Source: Shinella curvata (GTDB lineage Bacteria; Pseudomonadota; Alphaproteobacteria; Rhizobiales; Rhizobiaceae). From it: a stretch of DNA of 51,028 nt. The stretch lies in the NCBI RefSeq assembly GCF_022899935.1, contig NZ_JALJCJ010000012.1:1-51028 (forward strand), in the 5' to 3' direction. This document shows, piece by piece, positions 35,683 through 44,177 of this stretch. A program made the position numbers and the translations under genes. Below the pieces are notes generated by a model. That model worked only from the letters and a program-made list of their open reading frames with translations, did no database searches and was not told the origin of the DNA. Each line of letters opens with the position of its first letter. Positions within the stretch are counted from its first letter, which is position 1.

Positions 35683-36450
35683 CTAGATTTCCACTGTGAA
35701 CGCGGGATCGAAATCCACGTGTTCGCCTGGATATCCCCGCGGATTTGAGACGACTCTGCTGGCTCCGACCAAGTAGTCGTTACGGTTATGTGTGTGCCCG
35801 TGCACCCAAAGAGCCGGCTGCGTGGCCAGGATGAGGCTCTCGAGGTCGGATGCGTAACAAGGCGACAGTGGATCGCTCTGGAACTCACTCGGAAGGGACT
35901 GCCGGGACGGAGCATGATGAGTTACCACGACCGTCGTTCTCGTGCGCGCCATCTCCAACTCAGAAGCTAGGAACGCCCTCGTCTCCATATGCTGTCTGTA
36001 GGCGTGGATTGGCTTGAATTTGCTATAAGGCATCTTCGACAGCTTGATCTTTCGGAAGTCGTTCATGCCGGATTGTGCCGCCGTCATCGCCAACTGCGGA
36101 TCGCCTTGGAGTACCCGGAAGTCGGTCCACAGGGTACCGCCGATGAACCTTACGCCGGAGATGTCGACAGCATCATTTTCGAGAAAATGGATATTGGGAT
36201 ATCGGCCGGCTGCCTTGCGAGCGCCTTTGAGGCTCTCCAGAACCGCGCTGCCGTAAAACTCGTGATTGCCTGCCACAAGGACGACGGGAAGCGACGAGGC
36301 GATGTTCCGAGACAGCCACTCCATGCTCGGAACAATGCCTCGCGTGAGCAGATCGCCGGCACAGACAAGGACGTCGGCGTCGGCCGGGGTCGGCTGCGTA
36401 AAGGGCACGCCAAACTCGCAGTGGAGATCGGAGATGATCCAAACCCTCAT
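35683..36450 (-). CDS. Metallophosphoesterase
   Basis: 255 residues with all calcineurin-like motifs: WIISDLHCEF (6-), VCAGDLLTRG (about 30), VLVAGNHEFYG (about 57), VVTHHAPS (about 175) and WVHGHTHNRND (about 217). It hydrolyses phosphomonoesters or diesters with two metals. The start overlaps the stop of the AAA+/M41 gene by four bases (ATGA). It is the last gene of a three-gene operon. Possible substrates include nucleotides or a phospho-signal linked to the AAA+ protein. Confidence 0.9.
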   Translation of the reverse strand: MRVWIISDLHCEFGVPFTQPTPADADVLVCAGDLLTRGIVPSMEWLSRNIASSLPVVLVAGNHEFYGSAVLESLKGARKAAGRYPNIHFLENDAVDISGVRFIGGTLWTDFRVLQGDPQLAMTAAQSGMNDFRKIKLSKMPYSKFKPIHAYRQHMETRAFLASELEMARTRTTVVVTHHAPSRQSLPSEFQSDPLSPCYASDLESLILATQPALWVHGHTHNRNDYLVGASRVVSNPRGYPGEHVDFDPAFTVEI

Positions 36451-38360
36451 GTTCTCGACTTCCTTTTACGAGCCTGACGGGCACACCGTGTCTGAGCGAA
36501 CGTCTCGCGGACTTCCTCTGCGCTGAGTTCGAGGCTTTGAGAGAGACGAGTGGCCAAGCGCAACAACGCGCTCTTGCCTTCCTCAATAATCGCCGCGGCT
36601 CGTTTGTACTCCACGTCGAGCCTTCGACGCACCGCATCCCTGAGGACCGGGTCCGCCAGCCTGAGGCTTTCCATCGGTCGATTTCCCGTTCCCATGTCGG
36701 CAAGCAAGCCGTCGCCGAAAGCAAAGGTGCGTTCCATCATGGTAGCGAAGTCGGTAGCAAGCACCAGATCGGCCGACGACGCCCCTCCCGAGCCCGCGAA
36801 ATGATCTCCGAAGACGGCGCGCTCCGCCGCCATGCCAGCTAGAAAAATTGCGATAATGTCCTGAAAGTGCCTTGCTGTCGGCATGAACGGTAACGCTTCA
36901 TCAAACTGGGTCGCCCCGATCGCTTGCCAGCTTTTCGTCCGAGGCCTCCTCCCGGTGATTGTTACCTTTACGAGGCTGTCAGGCCTGAGGGAGTAACCGA
37001 CAATGGCGTGCCCCACTTCATGTACGGCCAGTCGAAAGCGCTCCTCCTCGGTGAGCGTTACCACGGCGGGCATGACTGCGATGACGTCGCTTTCGGTCAC
37101 CTCAGTTCGGGCGGCATGTCTCGCGAGCCGGCGCGCATCCCGGGCGAGCTTTTCGAGGTCTGCGCCCGACCACCCCTCGGTGCAATCGCGGAAATGATCG
37201 AAGTCGCCGATATATCGGTGACGAAGGTGAAATTCCAAGATCGCTTTTCGCGCTTCCGGGTCCGGCAGCGGGATATCGATCACACGTTCCAAACGCCCCG
37301 GCCTCAGAAACGCGGGATCGATGGCTGCCGCGTTGTTTGTCGTCGCGATTACGACCACGCCCTCCCGACCGTCGCTCGGATCGAGGCACTCCAAGAGACC
37401 ATTTACTACTTGCACCTTGTAATCATAATTTCGGTCGTCCGCGGTGACGCCGCGGTGACCGAAACTGTCGAATTCATCCAGGAGCAAGAGTGTCGGTTGC
37501 GCCGCACGTGCGGCTCCGAAAGCCCGCCGCATCGCTTTCAGCATGTCACCGAGGTGGCCCTTCGCCTGCCAAGCAGCCGCCGATTCGGTGATGAGATTGA
37601 TTCCACAACTGTTAGCCAATGCGCGGGCATAAGTCGTTTTCCCCGAGCCCGGCGGGCCATTCAAGAGGATACCGCGATCAACGTCCCTCCACTCGATCTC
37701 CCCGCGCGTCCATCGTTTGATGTCTTCGGCTAGTTGAAGGCCCCAGTTTTTCGCCGGCCCATATCCCTCCATGCACTCGAGCACAAGCGATCCAGGTGGA
37801 TGGACCTTGGCAGCGGCTTCGACATCCCTCCTTGATAGCGATTGCAAATGTTGGACCAGGCGACCGATGGGACGGCCTGGACGGGCAGCCAGACGAACGT
37901 CGCGAAGCGGCCTCGTGACAAGGTACGCGGCCTCCTCCTCGTTCATAGATGCCCCGAGGGTCCTTGCGGCCGCCATGAAATGAACTGCTCTCGGAGAGCC
38001 AATGCACGTCCGAAGGTCGATCATGACATTGAGGTCCGGAGAGATTTCCTCGTCGTTGGTGTAAAAAATGACAACGCGTCGGGCGTCCCTGAACTTCGAA
38101 ATCAGGGGCCCTGCGCTCTGGGTTAACTCGGCCGCGTCGTGTACAGTTACACTGTCGTCGATATCGAGGATGTGGTCCCGCTTCAGCAACTGACGGGTCA
38201 CCATCTCGTATAAATCGATGTCGATCCGGTCGGGAATTTCAATTGCCACAATGAAATTCGACGCCGGTAGAAACGGCCGGATGCTCCGTCTGATAAGCAT
38301 CGTGGCGACCAGCGTCGCCAGGTTGTGCGCCTGTTTGGCGCGTGTCATGCGATAGGTCAT
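36447..38360 (-). CDS. Soluble FtsH-like AAA+ ATPase with M41-type metalloprotease domain
   Basis: 637 residues. An N-terminal domain of about 200 residues is not FtsH-like and has no membrane helix. The AAA+ core has Walker A LLNGPPGSGKTTYARA (about 235), Walker B TLLLLDEFDSFGHRG (about 290) and FLRPGRLERVIDIPLPD (about 355). The M41-like domain has the zinc motif HEVGHAIVGY (about 448) and the third-ligand segment SGGASSADLVLAT (about 565). Housekeeping FtsH is membrane-anchored; this one is soluble, with a new N-terminus, which suggests specific target recognition. It is in an operon with a TnsA-like protein (upstream) and a metallophosphoesterase (downstream). Confidence 0.87.
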   Translation of the reverse strand: MTYRMTRAKQAHNLATLVATMLIRRSIRPFLPASNFIVAIEIPDRIDIDLYEMVTRQLLKRDHILDIDDSVTVHDAAELTQSAGPLISKFRDARRVVIFYTNDEEISPDLNVMIDLRTCIGSPRAVHFMAAARTLGASMNEEEAAYLVTRPLRDVRLAARPGRPIGRLVQHLQSLSRRDVEAAAKVHPPGSLVLECMEGYGPAKNWGLQLAEDIKRWTRGEIEWRDVDRGILLNGPPGSGKTTYARALANSCGINLITESAAAWQAKGHLGDMLKAMRRAFGAARAAQPTLLLLDEFDSFGHRGVTADDRNYDYKVQVVNGLLECLDPSDGREGVVVIATTNNAAAIDPAFLRPGRLERVIDIPLPDPEARKAILEFHLRHRYIGDFDHFRDCTEGWSGADLEKLARDARRLARHAARTEVTESDVIAVMPAVVTLTEEERFRLAVHEVGHAIVGYSLRPDSLVKVTITGRRPRTKSWQAIGATQFDEALPFMPTARHFQDIIAIFLAGMAAERAVFGDHFAGSGGASSADLVLATDFATMMERTFAFGDGLLADMGTGNRPMESLRLADPVLRDAVRRRLDVEYKRAAAIIEEGKSALLRLATRLSQSLELSAEEVRETFAQTRCARQARKRKSRT

Positions 38361-38402
38361 AATGAGCCTCGAGGATGATGGGTCTGACGGCTACAGGCGC
38401 AG

Positions 38403-39020
38403 TCAGGCCCGTATCCGCCTCACCATGGTCTCTGGCCCGATCAGAGCGTCATCGAGTTCAACCTCGACAATTCCCTGGAGAATTAAAGAGGCGAGCGCCG
38501 CGACGGGCTGTGTTTCCCGTAAAACCTGAAGACACTCGGAAAAGGACAAGGACCCGTTCTCATCAAGGACGGAGAGTAGCCGTACGCGGTCCCCTAGCGG
38601 GACGTTATGGCCTGCGTAGCGAAGCAAGTCGCTCGCATTTCTCAGGCGAAAACCATCATAGATTTCGGATCGGTCGACAATTCGATAGCGATAGGACAGC
38701 GCGGCGGCGGCAGAGGTGATCGCTGCGACGTCAGCCGGCCGTTTGCGGTCGAACGCATCCAGCATCCACCGAACGCCATCAGTGTCCGTCATGCAGATGT
38801 CGGAGGCGTAGTCCTTACCGCCCACGACTACCTGCGGAGGACCGCAGGACCACGAAACAACGGTGGGATCAAGTTCCAGAATAGCCGAGAGATCGTGGAC
38901 GACCCTCGATCGGAACGATCGACGTACCGGTCCTTTGACTGCTGGGCGGAAATTCTTCTGAGGAAGCGCGGCTTCGAGGCTAGGACGAAGCCTCCGCGTA
39001 ACGTGATCTGAGGATGCCAT
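38403..39020 (-). CDS. TnsA-like protein with altered active site
   Basis: 205 residues. The stretch SRVVHDLSAILELDPTVVSW followed by GGKDYASDICMTDTDGVRWML resembles the TnsA endonuclease N-terminal domain. The conserved PDF is ASD, and the E-x-K is LDAF, so at least one catalytic residue is lost. The C-terminal part fits a TnsA-like winged helix (LGDRVRLLSVLDENGSLSF). It is the first gene of the operon with the FtsH-like AAA+ protease and metallophosphoesterase. It could recognise DNA for the protease module or be a domesticated transposon gene. The active tnsA is a separate gene at 43149. Confidence 0.55.
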   Translation of the reverse strand: MASSDHVTRRLRPSLEAALPQKNFRPAVKGPVRRSFRSRVVHDLSAILELDPTVVSWSCGPPQVVVGGKDYASDICMTDTDGVRWMLDAFDRKRPADVAAITSAAAALSYRYRIVDRSEIYDGFRLRNASDLLRYAGHNVPLGDRVRLLSVLDENGSLSFSECLQVLRETQPVAALASLILQGIVEVELDDALIGPETMVRRIRA

Positions 39021-39246
39021 ACATGACCTCGATACAAATAGTATGGGAACGTCCGCCGGGGTGGCAGCTGCTCAACCTATTCGTATCGAAAACATGATGG
39101 CCTTGATCATGGAAGGAACTTTTAGAGAACATCTCCCTGCAAGTCAACTCCTACGGGCGAAATTGGTTAATTTCCGAGCCGATTCACCCGGTTTTAACCA
39201 TGACAGACGAGCGTAGTGTTGACCCGCACAGCCGACGTTGGGAAGC

Positions 39247-39780
39247 ATGGCTACCGATATTTTCCTGCTCGACACCAATATACTTAGCGAGTCCAGTAGG
39301 CCGCGGCCCCATCCCACAATCTCGGCGTGGCTTCGGCGTCAGCGGCGGGTCGCAATACCGTTCGCCGTTATCCTCGAGGTAGAAACGGGAATTGCGGGTA
39401 AATATCGTTCAGACCCTTATAGAGCCGAAGAGCTCTGGCAATGGATGGACGAATTGCTCGAAACGGACTTCGAGTATCCAGCGGCAACTCCCCAGGTAGC
39501 TCGCATCCTCGGGAAACTGCTTTGCTGCAAGCCACTGACCCATCTGTGGCTCGTGAACGAGCACGCCCACGAAAAGAAGCCGGGGCAAGACCTGTTCATC
39601 GCCGCCACGTCGATCGTCTACGACATGCCCATCGCCACGATGAACGCCAAGGATTTCGAGACGATCAACCGCTTCCATCCCCTGCCCGGAGTGTACAACC
39701 CTTCGAATGACATGTGGACGATCCCGCGCTGCGAACGGGTCGAGGAGGCCCGCATGGCGATGACGACGATGGTGATGTGA
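39247..39780 (+). CDS. PIN-domain toxin (VapC/FitB-like)
   Basis: 177 residues from the ATG at 39247. The acidic site is spread as FLLDTNILSES (Asp 8 region), EVETGIAGKY, GQDLFIAATSIVYDMPIATMNAKDFE, giving the D-E-D-D quartet of PIN nucleases. The PRPHPTISAWLRRQ stretch is typical of FitB-like VapC. A long C-terminal tail follows. No clear antitoxin gene precedes it: a 40-codon frame upstream (ending at 39216) shows no antitoxin-like motif. A Phd-like gene lies 270 bases beyond on the opposite strand. Confidence 0.82.
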   Translation: MATDIFLLDTNILSESSRPRPHPTISAWLRRQRRVAIPFAVILEVETGIAGKYRSDPYRAEELWQWMDELLETDFEYPAATPQVARILGKLLCCKPLTHLWLVNEHAHEKKPGQDLFIAATSIVYDMPIATMNAKDFETINRFHPLPGVYNPSNDMWTIPRCERVEEARMAMTTMVM

Positions 39781-39894
39781 TCTGGTTGAGTGCACGGGGG
39801 ACGTAATCAACGCAGAACCGGCCGTGACCGACTTTGGAAACAGGATCACGTCCAAATCGTCCCGTCAGAAAGACGGAGATGTGGCATGCCTACG

Positions 39895-39995
39895 CAGGTT
39901 ACCCCGAAGTCGCCGGACATCGCGGACTGATCGGGGAGATTGGGTGTGCTCGTTGAGGGCAGTGACTGCACTTACACGGTTACTCAGGTTACCCC
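39895..39995 (+). repeat. 11-bp direct repeat CAGGTTACCCC
   Basis: CAGGTTACCCC occurs at 39895-39905 and 39985-39995, 90 bases apart, in the gene-free stretch between the PIN gene and the Phd-like gene. It could be operator copies for a regulator or chance. Nothing else stands out in 39781-40049. Confidence 0.3.
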
Positions 39996-40049
39996 AGTCA
40001 CGCAGGGCACTTCCGCTGGGATTACGTTTTCTGTCGTGGGAGCACGAAG

Positions 40050-40259
40050 CTATTGGCTGTCTGGCCCACCGCGCGCCAGGAATTCTCCCGCGCTTTCTTT
40101 CTCGGTAGAAGCGATGAACCGGACCTCGAACAGGCCGTCGACGTCGCGGATCGCCTGCGGACCAACCTGCTTGGCGCTGTCGAGAACCTCTCGGATTCTA
40201 CGCTCGCCTTCGGCCCTGCTCCACTCATTCACGCGACGATTCAAGATCGAATCCCTCAT
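40050..40259 (-). CDS. Phd/YefM-like antitoxin, 69 residues
   Basis: The opening VNEWSRAEGERRIREVLDSAKQVGPQAIRDVDG has the Phd-type pattern (W-S-x-A-x-x-x-(I/F)-x-E-x-x-x-x-A-x-x-x-G-P-Q), but the usual continuation is weak and short. It lies on the strand opposite to the PIN gene, so it is not in the usual VapB-VapC order. It may be an orphan antitoxin or a remnant. Related Phd proteins bind a partner toxin and the promoter DNA. Confidence 0.5.
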   Translation of the reverse strand: MRDSILNRRVNEWSRAEGERRIREVLDSAKQVGPQAIRDVDGLFEVRFIASTEKESAGEFLARGGPDSQ

Positions 40260-40933
40260 TTATGCGAGCAATGTAATGTCTCGCGCACTATGTGAAAAGA
40301 AGACTCCGACGTGAAAATCAGGGACCTCGCATTCCGGCAGTGTTGCCTCAAGAGCACACTCGGGTCTTGAGCACAATATAAACGGATCAGCACAAGTACC
40401 GGAAACAGAACCATTAGTATCCGATCGTTATATTTTTCGTAAAATTATGCCGGAAAACAAAATCAAGCGCCAGCCCCTGAATACGCGGTAATAAACTTGA
40501 TGCGGCGGGCTCGATGTGTATTTTGAAACCACTTCGGAGACGTGCCGCGGGCTTAGGTTGGTAGCCTCGCGGAAAACCATAACTCCCAAGACGAGCGCGC
40601 GGCCCAGACAACAACCTGTCCCCGCAGAATGCTGAAGGCGAGTAACTTCAGCGGCATGCTGCCTGGCGAGGGTCAAACCAGGGAGAGTTTTGTCTGTGCA
40701 ACGCTCGCAACGGTGACCCTATGTACTATCCCTCCTCCTAGCGATCCTTTCGAGCACTCGATCAGCTCGGGTACCGCGGCGTCTTTCTCCCAAGCACGCA
40801 ATTCCATGCGTGCAAGAACGAATGCGCGCTCAACATCCGAGCTGACCTCCCTCGACATTAAACTGAAAAACGGGGCCGTCCGGGTTTTCCGAACGGCGCT
40901 TCGCGCCCAGCGAGTACCCGCGCGCAGAAAGGT
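40260..40933. other. Gene-free stretch, AT-rich at 40360-40460
   Basis: 674 bases without a supportable gene. Short open frames exist on both strands (about 40629-40943 plus, 40673-40858 minus), but their composition looks like chance and neither has a convincing ribosome site. The stretch near 40370-40460 is AT-rich and could hold promoters for the Phd-like gene or the hypothetical gene at 40934. Confidence 0.45.
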
Positions 40934-41404
40934 ATGGACTTGACTGACACTTCATCCGCTATCTCCCAAATCGCCGACTTCCTCGACGATGATAATCGCG
41001 AACGCTTTCTGGAGGTGCTCTGCACGGCTCTCGAGTCTGCGGAAGATTTCATGGTCTCGGTCCGCGAGATGGCCAGTTCCTCCCGCGTATTCGCGAAACC
41101 GTGTCTCGAACTTTGCTCGTCACGGTTCGTCCTCGACGAGTACCACGAGCTGTATGAGCGCCCGCCATCGAATACGTTTCGCAAGTTGGTGGTGATGGAA
41201 GGCTTCGAGGACATGACCGCGCTCGAAATCGCCGGGCTGATCCTCACCGATGAGCCGACGGCATTTACCGCTCTGTTGAAGGTCGGTCTTGCGACGCGCG
41301 CCATCGCCGATCTGGGCGGTGACGACGGCCGTCTGGTCATTTTCTACCAGAAGGCCGGGGACTTCCTTGTCGGCCTTCGCGACCTCTATCGTTTGGAGCA
41401 GTAA
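40934..41404 (+). CDS. Hypothetical protein, 156 residues
   Basis: Begins MDLTDTSSAISQIADFLDDD and is acidic, mainly helical and soluble. Includes SRFVLDEYHELYERPPSNTF. The ATG at 40934 is preceded by AGAAAGG. The next gene starts one base after its stop, so the pair is an operon. No family recognised. Codon use matches the island, and homologous pairs may be found in other rhizobia. Confidence 0.6.
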   Translation: MDLTDTSSAISQIADFLDDDNRERFLEVLCTALESAEDFMVSVREMASSSRVFAKPCLELCSSRFVLDEYHELYERPPSNTFRKLVVMEGFEDMTALEIAGLILTDEPTAFTALLKVGLATRAIADLGGDDGRLVIFYQKAGDFLVGLRDLYRLEQ

Positions 41405-41405
41405 T

Positions 41406-41876
41406 ATGAAAAGCCCCTATCAACTTCTCGCTGGCGCTATCCTCGATCTGGAGTCCCACCCCGAGGTGAAAGCAATCATGTCCTTCGCAAAGGACGTCGT
41501 CGATCGGTTCTACGGCGATTTGCGGATCGCAGCCGCAACCGACAAAACGCATCCCGTTCCCTTCCTGCTGATGTCTTTCGATAAGGTCAGCTTCGGGGAC
41601 CCGGCCGATATCTACGAACTTCACCTCGACGCAACCAAGACGGGAAAGGTGGGAGAGTTCTTGTGCTTCGAAAACGAGGCGACCGCGAAGGATGCACTTG
41701 AGGTCTTCACTTGGGAAGAAAGTGAAGTGCGAACATTCATGACGATGATCCTCGTCAGCCTTCGCCAAGTCGAGGTCGAAGGTCCGTCGCCCATGGCGAC
41801 CGCTTTTGTCCAAAGCTCGCACGAACAATTGAAGGGCGTGCTCGCACGCGCTCTTTTCACGCGAAAGGCAGCGTAG
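41406..41876 (+). CDS. Hypothetical protein, 156 residues, coupled to the previous gene
   Basis: The ATG at 41406 immediately follows the upstream TAA. The product starts MKSPYQLLAGAILDLESHPE and contains DLRIAAATDKTHPVPFLLMS and EVFTWEESEVRTFMTMIL. It is helical, without signal or membrane segment. A terminator-like hairpin lies 130 bases beyond. No family recognised; it likely works with the protein encoded before it. Confidence 0.6.
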   Translation: MKSPYQLLAGAILDLESHPEVKAIMSFAKDVVDRFYGDLRIAAATDKTHPVPFLLMSFDKVSFGDPADIYELHLDATKTGKVGEFLCFENEATAKDALEVFTWEESEVRTFMTMILVSLRQVEVEGPSPMATAFVQSSHEQLKGVLARALFTRKAA

Positions 41877-42003
41877 TTAGGCAGGCCTGAAATCAGGTGA
41901 TCGCCAACGCACGCGTTAACGTGCCGGTTGCCGCAACATAGAACGCATCGGGTGGACGCCACCATTGCGATGGTTGCCGTCGTCCAAAATCCCCTGGGTA
42001 TAG

Positions 42004-42030
42004 AAATCCGGAGCAACCGCTCCGGATTTT
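42004..42030 (+). terminator. Rho-independent terminator
   Basis: AAATCCGGAGC and GCTCCGGATTT form an 11-bp stem with loop AACC, and the right arm runs into a short T-run. It lies 127 bases after the two-gene operon at 40934-41876 and probably ends it. Confidence 0.7.
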
Positions 42031-42202
42031 CGCGTTTCAATGGCGGCTCATGCCGCCTGGCGCGAAAGATTTGAATTTCTCGCGTCATCCGACAGGCGTT
42101 CTCAGCTGCCACAGTTAGGTGAGCAGGTGCGACGCCTTACATGCCGACTTTGTCACTTGCTTCCCGACCACGCACGCTACTCCCGACAAAGTGGAGAACG
42201 AA

Positions 42203-42562
42203 ATGCATCGGTTGGAAGTGGCGCGGTGGGGTCTCGAACATGGCTTCAGCAGGGAAACACCCTACACTCTGGAGGCATCCTACGGGAGCTTCGTCGTCAG
42301 GATGATGATCGGCTATCAGTTTCTGACGACCATGGCCCTCCACCAGACCAGCGAGGACATCCTCGCGCGCGTCCCATACTCGGAACTATTCGTGGACGAC
42401 AACGATATGCTGCACGGGGCTGGCCTCAACTCTGAGTTCATCAACAGAATGATCCGCGGGCAACCCGCGCCTCTGTGGTTTCCCGAGAGCCACAAGTTAG
42501 TCGTGGAAACACACCTCATGAGACCGCCCAGCGCCGTGACTTTTGGCCAACGCCGCCGATGA
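42203..42562 (+). CDS. Hypothetical protein, 119 residues
   Basis: The start at 42203 follows GTGGAGAACGAA; a longer GTG frame from 42119 is less likely. The product reads HRLEVARWGLEHGFSRETPY and contains VVRMMIGYQFLTTMALHQT and a C-terminal HKLVVETHLMRPPSAV. No family recognised. It is the last gene before the gene-free stretch that precedes the transposition operon. Confidence 0.5.
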   Translation: MHRLEVARWGLEHGFSRETPYTLEASYGSFVVRMMIGYQFLTTMALHQTSEDILARVPYSELFVDDNDMLHGAGLNSEFINRMIRGQPAPLWFPESHKLVVETHLMRPPSAVTFGQRRR

Positions 42563-43148
42563 GCGCTGTTGCGGGTCGTTTCCAAAGTATCGACTTAGGT
42601 ATGCGCCCGTTAACCATGTCGAGAGGATGTTTCAAATCCGGGCGCTTTTAGTCTGGATTTGAAGAAATCTCGGATTGAAATGGGAAATTCCAGCCTGTAG
42701 GTAAGCATCAGTCGAAACGGGAAGCTAATTCATGACTGCCAGGATGATACATATAGAAACGCGGGACGCCCGCTAACCTATAGTCCGGTATCATTCTGCC
42801 GTGACTGCTAGGTTACGGTAATCCCCAGTAAGCAATGATTGCACAACATTGTTAGAGCTGGTGACTGTCATGAAAACGACGAGCTGCAAAAATCAGAATT
42901 GCCCCTCGAGCCGCGAGGCTCTGGCTATCGTTTGTCCCGTCGGCTTCAGCCAGTATTCCGATCACCTTTTTGACTTTAGCTCGCTCGTCGCCGTAGCCTC
43001 GGGCGCGTTCGGCCGTTCCTTCCTTTCCACTCACGCGACCATACGCCTTCGCGCGTAGTCCCCGGCTTAACCGTCGCATCCTGGGACTCTAGCTCCGTAG
43101 CCTTTTCGGCTGCGGATGACGTCAACGTGTGTCTGGAAAGGGCATGGC
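42563..43148. other. Gene-free region upstream of tnsA, with inverted repeats
   Basis: 586 bases without a convincing gene. A 9-bp inverted repeat TTCAAATCC (42631-42639) / GGATTTGAA (42655-42663) and a 7-bp one TAACCTA (42774-42780) / TAGGTTA (42809-42815) are present. The promoter of the tns operon must lie here. TGGGAAAT occurs once (about 42680), in the same orientation as the repeats beyond tniQ. A transposon left end would carry it inverted, so this is not a convincing left end. Confidence 0.45.
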
Positions 43149-43961
43149 ATGAACGCAAAGGCAGTCCTCCGCTATCTGCGCGAGAAGAACGCGGGCTTTG
43201 GTCGTGAGCACCGCAGGGAAGACGATACTCAACTGCTGCCGGACGGCCCCACGTCCGGTCGCTATTCGACTATTGAGCTCGTTACCGAGGACGGAGAGCT
43301 CATTAACGCGGGAATCTGGGTTCCGGTTCAGCGTTCTACCAGCACCCGCAAGCCGGCGGAGCGCACCAAGGGCCATGTCCGCGGCTATCTGGTGGACCAT
43401 CAGCGCAATCGCGCGATCGGCTTCGAAAGCACGCACGAGAAGGCTATCGCAGAAATGGCTCTGGCCTGCCCGGATGTTCTTCTTCTGGAAGACCAGCCGT
43501 CAGCGGTGCATTTTACGGCTGCGGACGGGACGCGCACGAAGCACACTCCCGACTACCGTATCACCGTAAAAACCAACAAGGTCTTCGTAGCGGTAAAGCC
43601 CACCCACCAAGTCGAGAAGACCGGTATCGAAGATACCATCGAACGTCTCAAGCCGGTCATCAAAGGCCAAGCCGACGAGATGGTGCTCGTCACCCAAAAA
43701 CACGCAACCCGCGTGCGTTCGGCAAACGCCCAGGTCATCCGCAATGCGGTTCGCAATCGCAACGCCGGTGATTGCGAAGAAATGCGCCGTTTGGTGCAGG
43801 ACATCTGCGGCCAGGTGAGCCTTTATGCCCTCGCAGAGCGTGCCGCAAAATATGCACGCGGACTGAATGCCGCGATCTGCCTGATCCATGAACGCGTTCT
43901 GGTCCATGCCGAACCGGATCGCCTTCTGCTCGAGCGTCCCTTTGTTCGCGTAGCCCGCTGA
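43149..43961 (+). CDS. tnsA: Tn7-like transposition protein TnsA (endonuclease)
   Basis: 270 residues from the ATG at 43149. The catalytic core is seen as FESTHEKAIAEMALACPD (Glu), then KHTPDYRITVKTNKVFVAVKP (Asp and Lys): the E-D-K set of the TnsA restriction-like fold. TnsA cuts the 5' ends of the transposon and works with TnsB, allowing cut-and-paste without replicative co-integrates. A C-terminal helical domain (about 180-265) would bind TnsC. It is the first gene of the operon tnsA-tnsB-tnsC-tniQ. A short ATG upstream at 43144 runs into a stop at once. Confidence 0.87.
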   Translation: MNAKAVLRYLREKNAGFGREHRREDDTQLLPDGPTSGRYSTIELVTEDGELINAGIWVPVQRSTSTRKPAERTKGHVRGYLVDHQRNRAIGFESTHEKAIAEMALACPDVLLLEDQPSAVHFTAADGTRTKHTPDYRITVKTNKVFVAVKPTHQVEKTGIEDTIERLKPVIKGQADEMVLVTQKHATRVRSANAQVIRNAVRNRNAGDCEEMRRLVQDICGQVSLYALAERAAKYARGLNAAICLIHERVLVHAEPDRLLLERPFVRVAR

Positions 43962-44068
43962 CGCCCCACAATCAGGAGCACTGAAGTGACGCGCTTTGTC
44001 GAAGTGCCGCAGGGAACCCGTGTGCCTGCGCTCATGCCTCGTCCGCCCTGATGGGCAGGATGGTGGCG

Positions 44069-44084
44069 TCCGTCTGCAGACGGA
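44069..44084. promoter_or_regulatory. 16-base perfect palindrome between tnsA and tnsB
   Basis: TCCGTCTGCAGACGGA reads the same on both strands. It lies in the 216-base gap between tnsA and tnsB, about 95 bases before the tnsB start. It could be the binding site of a dimeric regulator or part of an RNA hairpin controlling tnsB. The gap otherwise holds no gene I can support. Confidence 0.4.
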
Positions 44085-44177
44085 TACAGCGCGAACTTGT
44101 TCAAGAACTGCCTGCCGGACCTTCGGCTGGCACCTACCAAAGTGCAGCCCCCATCCAGGCAAACAAGGAGAAGCCTC

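Noticed and set aside
39094-39216. 40-codon frame upstream of the PIN gene as a VapB-type antitoxin
   Set aside because: No antitoxin DNA-binding motif, and it is not coupled to the toxin start.
40629-40943. 104-residue plus-strand frame and 61-residue minus-strand frame
   Set aside because: They overlap each other, have no good ribosome site and no recognisable motif.
42563-43148. Possible left end of the Tn7-like element, giving a 6.6-kb cargo-less transposon
   Set aside because: Only one TGGGAAAT is seen, in the same orientation as those at the other end, not inverted as needed. The other inverted repeats here do not match the end repeats.
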